This document shows positions 52,301-59,705 of a stretch of 61,376 nt of DNA, piece after piece. The first letter of the stretch is position 1, and the number at the start of each line of letters is the position of its first letter. The notes below the pieces were generated by a model. It was not told where the DNA came from. It saw only the letters and a program-made list of their open reading frames with translations, and ran no database searches. This DNA comes from Scatocola faecipullorum. GTDB lineage: Bacteria > Pseudomonadota > Alphaproteobacteria > RF32 > CAG-239. The stretch spans positions 1 through 61,376 of the forward strand of contig DVNC01000036.1 in the NCBI GenBank assembly GCA_018714685.1, read 5' to 3'. A program made the translations under genes and the position numbers.

Positions 52301-53101
52301 CATTTGCGGATCCGGATCGTTTTCGATAACCGGTGCTTCCGGAACCGGAACGTTGCCGTCGCACAAAGCATCTGCCGAAGCGCAGGCGGGAGACAAAATC
52401 TTACCTTTTCCCGTGCCGCCGTCACGCAGTTCAATATGCAGGTGAGCGCCATATGCGCCGTGTTTGGTCGTGCCGTCCGAACAACCGGTGGTTCCGACGT
52501 AGCCGATGGTCGTTCCTTTGGCGATTTTTTCTTTGGTTCCTGCAATTTTTTTTGTTTTGTCGGCAAATTTTTGCAGATGCATATATGTTGTTGTATATTG
52601 TCCGCCGCCGGCTTTTTCATGCTGCATAATAACAGTATTGCCGCCGCCGCCGTAACAGGAGCTGATTGATAAAATAACTCCGTCGGCCGCTGCGGTAACC
52701 GGAGTCCCTTCCGGTACGGCGACATCCATCCCCTGATGTTCACGATAACATTTGCCGTCGGGATATTTTACTTTTGTGCTGTATGAACTGTTGCAACTGG
52801 TAGAACGGTGGCAGGCTTCTTCGGAAATTCGTCCGACGGAGTTGAGAGAACCTTTGGTTTCAACCGGAACAGTATTCAGACAGCCTTTTTGCATTTCTTC
52901 AATTCGGCTGTTGGGATAAAGCTTCCTTGAAGCTGCGGCACCGTCAATTTTACAGGGATGAAATTGAACGGCGCAGGTATTAGACACGTCTGCGGCCCGA
53001 GCGGAGGAGATGCCGGCCGTATTCAAGCCCAGCCATAAAACGGCGGCAAATGCCAATCCGGCTTGTCTGGTCAATTTAGATATGTTAGTCATCATCTCCA
53101 T
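49382..53101 (-). CDS. virB6: VirB6 fused to M23 peptidase and lysozyme-like modules
   Basis: A 1239-aa protein. After a signal peptide (ending ARAAD, ~36) comes an M23/LytM peptidase domain (~95-240) with both metal motifs, HQGMD (~119) and HLHIELRD (~219). A lysozyme/transglycosylase-like domain (~270-480) follows, with GESGGD (~290) and CSYGVSQM. Then a CxxC (TCIFCD, ~577) and the polytopic VirB6/TrbL core (~590-930). The hydrophilic C-terminus (~960-1239) has Asp-Gly turns like the 916-aa VirB2-fusion. It appears to merge the canonical VirB1 murein-cutting job with the VirB6 channel. It is the last gene of the virB6 operon, 12 bp after the previous one. Catalysis is inferred from motifs only. 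Confidence 0.8.
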   Translation of the reverse strand: MEMMTNISKLTRQAGLAFAAVLWLGLNTAGISSARAADVSNTCAVQFHPCKIDGAAASRKLYPNSRIEEMQKGCLNTVPVETKGSLNSVGRISEEACHRSTSCNSSYSTKVKYPDGKCYREHQGMDVAVPEGTPVTAAADGVILSISSCYGGGGNTVIMQHEKAGGGQYTTTYMHLQKFADKTKKIAGTKEKIAKGTTIGYVGTTGCSDGTTKHGAYGAHLHIELRDGGTGKGKILSPACASADALCDGNVPVPEAPVIENDPDPQMVTAEASLGKCGKLLPADNLSAFHQQGESGGDAGAFNKCWADDKGGCSYGVSQMVCYRDSSKWNNSTMASYLQHLQKNDPSKYKALEIGGSLQSTINAACNPPATQFSQKWQALASQDSSFGTSQREYIENHYLSYGKSVLKKAGMGSLLNRSPEMDMIILAGAVAGAGPMRNNFQAVQRAIAPETFETASDETIISAYYASYAEVMYSGYADKTPYAKRAAKDEKLALESLAIRKEMENGSSLEEASQKVTGKRACEEDEYPSASVRLGQASRPAYLNEYTGAVSTESADKGDRECNVESYRSSFKTCIFCDIFGVLFNTASSVAKKSYNALADGVIMLVCVGFALWLGITVMQFISSMEQKNPSILVKTILNKAFLVLIVVTLLRLNSADFFRLAMEPIFNTGFKLAQIATEGANGETCDGSTFDILTEEKGAGLPASMGVSILCTIKTIQDKILDVMALGSTSICVALYVESWHGLALFPHLGYLIVGLVLWIAAILLLIIYPFLLIDSVLQLTVATALLPAAIGAYAFKSTQKYVGKVWDTFLNCMFNFIFLSLIIFILTNGLMDVLSKAGVESGGAMSDVGTRSGYKVILSNLAWWGTTFLKLVFYMILGWAVLGEANSFAGSFAKSIGVKDIGSKVGGLAASTANTAAIGGLKTAGKATRKVGGMALDRGREAYNSYKVNRRAKKIENDDRTVTDADGNKTLQHRTWYGRKVTDTLQVAPDGTRTVTRAKQSLRGNKATSVNNDKFIQNKKTYDKDGNLIREETRMNTAAGKTLLNRDGTRNEVAIHAIRSGSGMSNDDVDKAIMNQMMQERMGGVPGADMNREFKDREVSRTLDDQGREVFRVKQTNADGSTSIFEMTKGDKRDMLTYTHIGKNGKAESYASDGIINKKSNYHLNKDGTVDAKSVKNNYAFAKNYNSAHTRSMDSNGKFNRSVPADEIMMSEADMQLFREQVATYGKDQPMAEFGK

Positions 53102-53113
53102 AATAACACCTGC

Positions 53114-55237
53114 TTAATTCGGCTTATTGTTGTCTTTCGGGCTGTCGCCTTCTTTCTTGCCCTCATTGTCTTTTTTGTCTGCGTCTTTATTGTCTTTGTT
53201 GGCATCTTTGCCGCCGTTTACCCGGTTTTTGACAAAGTTGACGGCCCCGCCGGCAACGGCTCCGGCAGCCCGTGTCGCCTGATGAGTGACAACGCCGCCG
53301 GCAAAAGACGCGGCCTGAGTGACCTTGTTTTTTACAAAGGCGGTCATCTGGGTTGCTTTCATGTGCATCGGAGAGGCATCACCGAATGTGCTGTCGTTAA
53401 AGAATTTTCCGACATAACCGGTAACCGTGGCGCCGATCATTTTAATGCTGTAAACATAAGCAAACATAATCAGGATAAAGTTTGCGCCTGAAATGGAAAA
53501 GGTGTTGGAAACCCATTCCGCATCGCCGGCCTTGATTTTGGCATAGAAAGTCGTCAAATCGCCTAATGACACGCTTATCAGCGATAATGCATAAGAAGTG
53601 GTCAAAGCCAGGAAAGTAAACAAAGCTGCCGAACGGAAAATAATGCTCATGCACGATGTAAACTTGCCTGATGTCGGCCCGAACGGCCAGAGACCGATAA
53701 CAATCGGCAGTGCCATAATGCAGAATCCGATTTTGAAACAAACGTCAAGCAGATAGTAACCGATACCTAAAGTCAGCATAAAACCGCAGAACCAGATAGC
53801 GGCACCGCACAGCCAAATCCAGAGGTCAGGAATACGGATAGTGACGTTAACACCGAATAATCCGCCAGTATATTCCAACATGCCTGCATTAAAAGAGTGG
53901 CAGGTGAGGGCATGTCCGATAACCAGATTGGTGGAAACCGTCTTGTCGATTCCCTCGGTTAAAGCCATAATTTTGTTAATAACTACCGGAGAAATAATTT
54001 CTGTACCGTTATAGGTAAAGTTTGAGGTCAAAGCAACTTTGATTATTCCCTGATTTGCCGCCTGTAACAATCCCAGCCCGTAGTCGGCACCGGCCAGCAG
54101 CAAAGGATTGACGAACAGGTCAACAATGGCGCCGATCCCCACGTTAATTACGATATAGGCGGCGGCAACCTTGAACATGAAGATCAGCAGTGTGTTGAGA
54201 ATGCTCATCGGTTCTTGGTTGGTAAAAGCCGAGACAAGCTTCAGGGCAAATGCGGCCAGCCACAACATTGATCCGATAACCAACACCTTGCTTCCGGCTT
54301 CTCTGGTTAAATCATAAACTTTACCGCAGGCATTCATAAACGTCGTAATCAGCGTCATGATAATTTTGCAGGAATAACAGGTGGACTGATACATCTTCTG
54401 CATGTCGGGAATACTGCAAGCCGAATTGTCCCCGCGTTTTACCGTTATGCCGTCCTCTTCGGTTGTGTTTTTCCCTGTTTCATCAGTCTTAACCGTATAA
54501 GAAGAAAATCCGGCTGTTGTTGTAACAACGGTACTGGTATCCGTACCCTTTTCTACAGGTTTCTGTTTTTCTCCAAATAAAGGTTTTTTCACATCTTCAG
54601 ACTTTTTACATGTATAAGATAATGTTGATGAAGAATATGAACCTCCCGTCCCTTGAACTGACACACTGTAGCTGGAGTAGCATTCCATACCTTCCGGACA
54701 TCCTCGCGGATATTCGCTGCCGCAAGGTTGATATTCTCCGGCTGCAACGGCACGCTTATGCTCAGCTAATTCTTCGGCACGTGCAAACTCTAATTCCGTG
54801 TTTAATTTTTCATATTCCGCTTTTAAGCTGTCGTATTCATTTTTAAAACTGGGGTTTTGAGCAATAATTTTATCAAATCTTTGGTTATATTCGTCAACAG
54901 TTTCCTGTTTCCATCCCCAGTCAAAAGATTGAGTTGGAAATACATTTGTATCTACTTTTTCACCATTATCTTCTCTTTGTTCTAAGTGTTTTGCTAATTT
55001 TTCGCAAAAATTTTTTAATTTTGTTGTGGCTGCATTAACTTCATTAACCTTTTGCTGCGTTTTTTGAGTGTCCAAAGGCTCAAAAGCTTTTTCTCCTTTG
55101 GAACGGCCTTGATAAGCAGAGCCGCATGTTTCTTCAGTAAAATTTATCGTCCAAGCATTAACCGGGCGGATAACGCTAAGGGAAAGAAATCCTGCCAGAA
55201 AGAAGTTAAAAATATGTTTGAGGAGTTTATCAGTCAT
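53114..55237 (-). CDS. virB6: VirB6 paralogue with AT-rich periplasmic domain
   Basis: A 707-aa polytopic channel protein. The signal peptide ends VNA-WT. An extracytoplasmic domain of ~260 residues is rich in Lys/Glu helices and has a cysteine pair (CGSEYPRGC). CYSC (~284) comes just before the VirB6 core of several membrane helices (~290-600). The tail is highly charged (Lys/Asp/Asn repeats). The N-domain DNA is clearly AT-richer than the core: I count 15 G+C of 60 at 54961-55020 against 31 of 60 at 53761-53820. The SD GGGGGAGGTAAAA is very strong. It starts 2 bp before the upstream stop codon ends the previous gene, so translation is coupled. Confidence 0.82.
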   Translation of the reverse strand: MTDKLLKHIFNFFLAGFLSLSVIRPVNAWTINFTEETCGSAYQGRSKGEKAFEPLDTQKTQQKVNEVNAATTKLKNFCEKLAKHLEQREDNGEKVDTNVFPTQSFDWGWKQETVDEYNQRFDKIIAQNPSFKNEYDSLKAEYEKLNTELEFARAEELAEHKRAVAAGEYQPCGSEYPRGCPEGMECYSSYSVSVQGTGGSYSSSTLSYTCKKSEDVKKPLFGEKQKPVEKGTDTSTVVTTTAGFSSYTVKTDETGKNTTEEDGITVKRGDNSACSIPDMQKMYQSTCYSCKIIMTLITTFMNACGKVYDLTREAGSKVLVIGSMLWLAAFALKLVSAFTNQEPMSILNTLLIFMFKVAAAYIVINVGIGAIVDLFVNPLLLAGADYGLGLLQAANQGIIKVALTSNFTYNGTEIISPVVINKIMALTEGIDKTVSTNLVIGHALTCHSFNAGMLEYTGGLFGVNVTIRIPDLWIWLCGAAIWFCGFMLTLGIGYYLLDVCFKIGFCIMALPIVIGLWPFGPTSGKFTSCMSIIFRSAALFTFLALTTSYALSLISVSLGDLTTFYAKIKAGDAEWVSNTFSISGANFILIMFAYVYSIKMIGATVTGYVGKFFNDSTFGDASPMHMKATQMTAFVKNKVTQAASFAGGVVTHQATRAAGAVAGGAVNFVKNRVNGGKDANKDNKDADKKDNEGKKEGDSPKDNNKPN

Positions 55238-55239
55238 TT

Positions 55240-56565
55240 TTACCTCCCCCGCAAACTGTTCATTTTGTTTTTGAACGAAGCGACTTTGGCTTTTCCGTTC
55301 TGAACTTTTTCAATAATTTTGCGTCCGGCGGCGACCTTGCTGACGGCGGCAACTGCACCGGCGGTAAAGATACTGCCCAGAACTTTGGCTGCACCGATAA
55401 TAACTGCTTTGGCTTTGGCGTTAAAGCTGCCTTTTGAGCTGCCGCCGACCAGAGAATCGGTTACCTGCTGCGCCAGCTGAACGGAAGAAGCAATCAGAAA
55501 ACCGATCATCAGCAGGCACATAAACGGAATGCTGAATTCTTTGAAATCTTTATCCGTGCCGTTTTCAAAAATGTCGGCATTGTCGATGATAATTTGCTCC
55601 AAAGCCAGCATGGCAATTGCAATCATAATTGCCATAAACATCATAAATGCGGCAGAATTCAAAATGGTGACAAAGCCTTGCGACAGCCATTTTTTAGTTG
55701 GTCCGAAAGGATATCCCATAATCAAAATCGGCAGCATAACCACCATAATCGTAAATCTGAAAATAGTGTCAACCAGATAAAAGACAAATCCGAGTTTGAC
55801 GAAAGTAAAGCAGGCGATAATCATCAGACCGATAATCGTGGCCATAAAGCCCGGAGCTTTCAAGACCTTATAAGCCATTGCCAGTCCCAGATTCATCCGG
55901 TCATTCATGGCACAGACCATGCATTTCATCATCTCTTTCGGCGATTCGGGGAAACCGCTCAAATCGGCATTGGCAACAGCGTCGGACAATTTGCAGATAA
56001 TAGATTTGCCTGCGGTAAAACTAAATCCGAAAACTTTTATGGAATTGGCCTTGCTGTCGCTGAGCGAGGCATGAGCCAGCAATTCGCTTGAAAATTCCAG
56101 AAACGCATTATAAACCGGAAAAATAATGTCATTCATGAAGAACAGCAGCTGCTGTGGGGATGATGCCACATAACCGCAGGCAAAACAAAGGAAGAATTTT
56201 CGGGCAATTTCGGTCCAGGTCTCTCCGATGTTTTCTTCGGTAAACGAACTGACATGTTTCAGCAGGCGGATAGAAAGCCAAACCGCAAAGGCAACCATCA
56301 TGAAAGTCAGGGCGCCGGAAGTAATCTTGTTATAGGTTCCCATTGCCACTTTGCCCATGTTGTCATAAAGCAGTTCAATGATAGAGTCCTGCCAGCATGT
56401 TGCCTGATCTTGCGCGATGCTCTGTTCATCAACGTCCCCTTTTACGGCTGCCCGCGATGTATCCGGGTTTTTATCGTCATTGGCACAGGCGGTAAGCATG
56501 AACATAGAGACTGCAACCACCAGCAGCAGTTTCAAAACTCGTCCTATGTCAATACTTTTCCACAT
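55240..56565 (-). CDS. virB6: VirB6 paralogue with lipoprotein-type signal
   Basis: A 441-aa protein, the shortest VirB6 here and the nearest to ordinary VirB6 size. The N-terminus is a lipoprotein signal with lipobox MLTAC (Cys ~27), followed by a short acidic stretch. Polytopic helices at ~75-105, ~130-150 and ~230-390 and a basic C-tail follow. A lipid-anchored N-terminus on a VirB6 is unusual; if cleavage occurs, the N-terminus faces the periplasm like the other three. SD is weak (AGAGTAACGACA). The next gene follows after 2 bp. Confidence 0.82.
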   Translation of the reverse strand: MWKSIDIGRVLKLLLVVAVSMFMLTACANDDKNPDTSRAAVKGDVDEQSIAQDQATCWQDSIIELLYDNMGKVAMGTYNKITSGALTFMMVAFAVWLSIRLLKHVSSFTEENIGETWTEIARKFFLCFACGYVASSPQQLLFFMNDIIFPVYNAFLEFSSELLAHASLSDSKANSIKVFGFSFTAGKSIICKLSDAVANADLSGFPESPKEMMKCMVCAMNDRMNLGLAMAYKVLKAPGFMATIIGLMIIACFTFVKLGFVFYLVDTIFRFTIMVVMLPILIMGYPFGPTKKWLSQGFVTILNSAAFMMFMAIMIAIAMLALEQIIIDNADIFENGTDKDFKEFSIPFMCLLMIGFLIASSVQLAQQVTDSLVGGSSKGSFNAKAKAVIIGAAKVLGSIFTAGAVAAVSKVAAGRKIIEKVQNGKAKVASFKNKMNSLRGR

Positions 56566-56589
56566 TGTCGTTACTCTGTTATAAAATAA

Positions 56590-59427
56590 TTATTTTTTCG
56601 GGTTGCGTTTTTTCATTTCGTCTTGAACATATTGGTTCTTGTAACGCTCATTCTCCTGTTTTATGGCATCCAGCTCGCTTTGAGCCTTTTGAGTGTCGGC
56701 TTTAGCCTTGTTATAGGCGGCTTCGGCTTTGACGGCCTCTTCAAACTGAGCGTTTGCCAGGTTTTCAAAGTTCTTTTTCTGAGCCGGGTCAGAGGCGGAC
56801 TGAGCCTTTTTCAGGTAGTCATCGGCTCTGCGGTTATGATAATTCATTTTACCCTGAGCTTCGTTTTCCGCTTTTTTGTTGCGGGCAACTTCTGCCGTCT
56901 GGTTTTGAATCATCTGCCGGCCGGCTCTGCCGTTGGCGGTGTTGTTGTAATCACTTTCCAGCTGCTGTCTCATTTGCTCGGGTGTCTGTTGCGGCGTCTG
57001 AGTCTGCTGCGCATCCGCCTGATTTCCGTGCGGTGTTCCGCCTTGAGCGGCACCGCCTTGCGGGGTTGACGGATTCGTCGGTGTTTGCGGCGAAGGTGTT
57101 GCCGGTTGCTGCGACCGCGGTCCGGCCTGCTGCATCTTCTTGATTTGATTCTCACCGCCATCACCCAAGGCACTATGAGAGAGAGGATTACTTTTTATTT
57201 CATTTTGTGCTGTTTGATTCTGAGCATTGGAAAGAGTTGGATTCGATTTATTTTGTAAAGCACCTCCATCACCTAAAGCAGAATGAGCTAAAGGATTCGT
57301 TTTTGCTCGAAGTGCAGCTTTATTTCCGGCAGCGCCGCTGCGGCGTCCTAAGCCGACAGCACCCCAAACTTTATCTTTCGCCCAATCTCTGCCTTTGTTG
57401 ACAACATTGGTAAGCCCGGTTTTGTCACTGACGGCTTTAGCCGCGCCGAGACCTGTCTTAAGGGTTCCCTGAACGCCTTTTGTCGCAGCACCATAAGCCA
57501 GACCGCCGATGTTGGCACCGATTTTCGGTCCGCCGCCGCCGGCCATGGTTCCGGCCAAATCAGAAGCTTGTCCGGTCAGTTTAAAGGCAAACAGACAGCA
57601 GGCAACCAAGACCAGGAAGCCGGCAAAGCCGATATCCAGTAATTCTTTGAGTTCTTGAACGTTATTACCGTTCAAGGCTTTCATAATGGCATCAAATCCG
57701 CCTTTGGAACCGGTTAATCCCTGTCCCAGCAATTCAACGTTGATACTGACGACCAATCCCATGAAAACATAAACGAAGAATGTGTTCATAAAGATACCCC
57801 AGCCTTTGCTCGTATAGTTGCGGGTTGCCTTAAACGGCCAGCAGGCGATCAGGAACGGCATCAAAGCGCCGATAATGCCCAGCTGAATTGTCGCATCAAT
57901 CAGATAGAAAGCAAAAGCCAAAGAGATAATCCAGCCCATGACCCAAATGGCAAATCCTTGGAACATCATGCCGAAATCCCACAAAACGTTGCGGACCGGT
58001 CCGATACTCTCTTTACCGGCATTGCGGGCAACGCACATTAAAGACGAACCGACGCTCTGCGGAACGGCCACTTCGGCTTGTACGGCTTTGATAAAGCAAT
58101 CCAGATTGGTGTAAAGGTATGCCGGCATAACCCCGTTTGACACGCCCTGAAGCGTTTTTGAAACGTCACAGGCCGCCAGATAGCTGTCGTTTTTAGCAAA
58201 CAGCAGACTTGAACCGAATTCAAAGCCGGCTTTAAGTACGGGGCCCACAATGTAGCCGTAAACAATATTGGCGTTTTTTAACATATAATAAGCTACCAGA
58301 ACCTTAAACATATTGACCAGCAGCTCGGTTACGAATTTGGGTGCATCCTGCTTGGTAAACGAACTGACGTTTTTCAAAACCATAAAAGCAATCACAATGG
58401 CAAAACCAATCAGCATCACATTGGCTAACGGCCCGGCCAGTTTGTCATAAGCTTTGGTGGACATGCTTTGTGCCGCATTGAAAATCGTTTTAAATAACGG
58501 GCAGTAAATACAGCTTCTGGATTCTGCCAGCTTGGCCGGCAACGGCACACAACCGCGGGTAACGCCGGTAATGGACTGGAATTTGTCGCCCTCCATTATG
58601 AAATAATATTCAGCAAGGATAATGGGGTTGCCATCTTTGTCTTTACCCATGACAGTATATTTATAAAGAGATTGCCCGGCCTTAATGGTTGTCTGCATGC
58701 TGTTAAGTTCTTCGACTTTCTGATCAAGTTGCTGTGCTGTAGAAAGTGCAGATTTGCCAAGTTCATGAAGTTTTTGAGCTACGGCATTGTATTCTTGGAC
58801 GACACTGAGGGCCTTTTGCAGGGCTTGTTTCTGTTTCTCATCTTTGGCTTCCACATTAGTAATACTGGAAGCATCAATAGTTTTCGTATTGGAAATCAGT
58901 TGCTGTGTGGACCATGTATAGCTGCCGTTAATCAAGCGTCTCAGCGAATCCGGATCTTCGGCATAGTTTTTTGCCGCCATGGATCCTACTGCCAGAACTA
59001 TACCGCCGATAACCAATCCCACACCCCCGGTGCCGATTGCCAGACCGACAGCACCGATAATGGCAAGGGCACCGCCGATAATTGCCGTCTTTTCAAAACC
59101 ATCCAGCTCTTTTTGCACTTCTCCAACTTTTTTTTGCAATTCTTCAATCTGTTTCTGATAGCCTTCAATCCCTTCCATATTTTTTTTGTATTTATCTTGG
59201 AGACCTTTAATCTCAGAAAGCAGGTTACCGCGGATTTTGGCTAATTCTTCATTTTTTAATTTTTCTGCATGGGTGCCGTTGTCGTCGGGTGTCATCAGGC
59301 GATTGATTGTTTCATTAACCTCTTTGCTGACAGCTTCGTTTTCAGCAAAAGCATTGCCCGGAGCAGACAGCATCCAGGTTCCGAGCACTAACAGGGAGGT
59401 ATATTTTATAAACTTATTTATCGTCAT
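56590..59427 (-). CDS. virB6: VirB6 paralogue with coiled-coil N-domain and Gly-rich hairpin
   Basis: A 945-aa protein. The signal peptide ends AFA-EN (~28). The extracytoplasmic N-domain has coiled coil, a Gly-rich hydrophobic hairpin (~112-150, e.g. GAVGLAIGTGGVGLVIGG) and more helix. CIYC (~308) precedes the polytopic VirB6 core (~330-650). The C-terminus is Gln/Pro/Asn-rich with a repeated NPLxHSALGDGG motif and ends in a Lys/Glu/Ala coiled coil. ATG 59427 has GGAGG 8 bp before it and yields the signal peptide; it overlaps the small upstream gene by 14 bases. First of four virB6 genes. Confidence 0.82.
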   Translation of the reverse strand: MTINKFIKYTSLLVLGTWMLSAPGNAFAENEAVSKEVNETINRLMTPDDNGTHAEKLKNEELAKIRGNLLSEIKGLQDKYKKNMEGIEGYQKQIEELQKKVGEVQKELDGFEKTAIIGGALAIIGAVGLAIGTGGVGLVIGGIVLAVGSMAAKNYAEDPDSLRRLINGSYTWSTQQLISNTKTIDASSITNVEAKDEKQKQALQKALSVVQEYNAVAQKLHELGKSALSTAQQLDQKVEELNSMQTTIKAGQSLYKYTVMGKDKDGNPIILAEYYFIMEGDKFQSITGVTRGCVPLPAKLAESRSCIYCPLFKTIFNAAQSMSTKAYDKLAGPLANVMLIGFAIVIAFMVLKNVSSFTKQDAPKFVTELLVNMFKVLVAYYMLKNANIVYGYIVGPVLKAGFEFGSSLLFAKNDSYLAACDVSKTLQGVSNGVMPAYLYTNLDCFIKAVQAEVAVPQSVGSSLMCVARNAGKESIGPVRNVLWDFGMMFQGFAIWVMGWIISLAFAFYLIDATIQLGIIGALMPFLIACWPFKATRNYTSKGWGIFMNTFFVYVFMGLVVSINVELLGQGLTGSKGGFDAIMKALNGNNVQELKELLDIGFAGFLVLVACCLFAFKLTGQASDLAGTMAGGGGPKIGANIGGLAYGAATKGVQGTLKTGLGAAKAVSDKTGLTNVVNKGRDWAKDKVWGAVGLGRRSGAAGNKAALRAKTNPLAHSALGDGGALQNKSNPTLSNAQNQTAQNEIKSNPLSHSALGDGGENQIKKMQQAGPRSQQPATPSPQTPTNPSTPQGGAAQGGTPHGNQADAQQTQTPQQTPEQMRQQLESDYNNTANGRAGRQMIQNQTAEVARNKKAENEAQGKMNYHNRRADDYLKKAQSASDPAQKKNFENLANAQFEEAVKAEAAYNKAKADTQKAQSELDAIKQENERYKNQYVQDEMKKRNPKK

Positions 59428-59608
59428 CGTCGTCTCCTCCGGCAAAAGGATTGCCCAGAACTTTTATTGCAATAATAAATACAACCGCCACCAGAGCTAA
59501 TGCGCCCCAAAAGGCATAACGAGAGGTAAACCAGCCGAAGAAGTCAATATAATAGGCTCCGATAATGGCCATAAAGATGATTATGTTTACCAGTATTGCT
59601 CTCATCAT
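59414..59608 (-). CDS. Small two-helix membrane protein leading the virB6 operon
   Basis: A 64-aa protein with two hydrophobic helices (~3-25 and ~30-52) and a C-terminal acidic tail of five aspartates and a lysine. I recognise no family. It overlaps the first virB6 gene by 14 bases, so both are co-translated. The first two codons are both ATG; the SD GAGG is better spaced for the second (59605). It could be a VirB6 partner or a third-type small pilin-like subunit; neither is shown. Confidence 0.6.
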   Translation of the reverse strand: MMRAILVNIIIFMAIIGAYYIDFFGWFTSRYAFWGALALVAVVFIIAIKVLGNPFAGGDDDDDK

Positions 59609-59654
59609 ATCCTCGGTTTTTTAAAGCTTCTGCTTCATGCTATCTCTATTCTAG

Positions 59655-59682
59655 CATATAAAAGTAAAAAAATTTGTTACAG
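59655..59682 (-). promoter_or_regulatory. Probable promoter of the virB6 operon
   Basis: On the minus strand, CTGTAA (59677-59682), a 16-bp spacer and TATATG (59655-59660) lie 46 bp before the ATG. Sequence and spacing parallel the pilS promoter (TTGTAA-16-TATAAT), including the TGTAACAAA box. Confidence 0.4.
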
Positions 59683-59705
59683 TTTTTTGATTTTTTCGCC
59701 ATGTT

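Noticed and set aside
13096..59608. Dot/Icm (type IVB) identity
   Set aside because: The repeat-bearing VirB10 recalls DotG, but gene order, VirB3/VirB4/VirB8/VirB11 types and sizes fit a VirB-type system, and DotA/IcmF-like genes were not seen.
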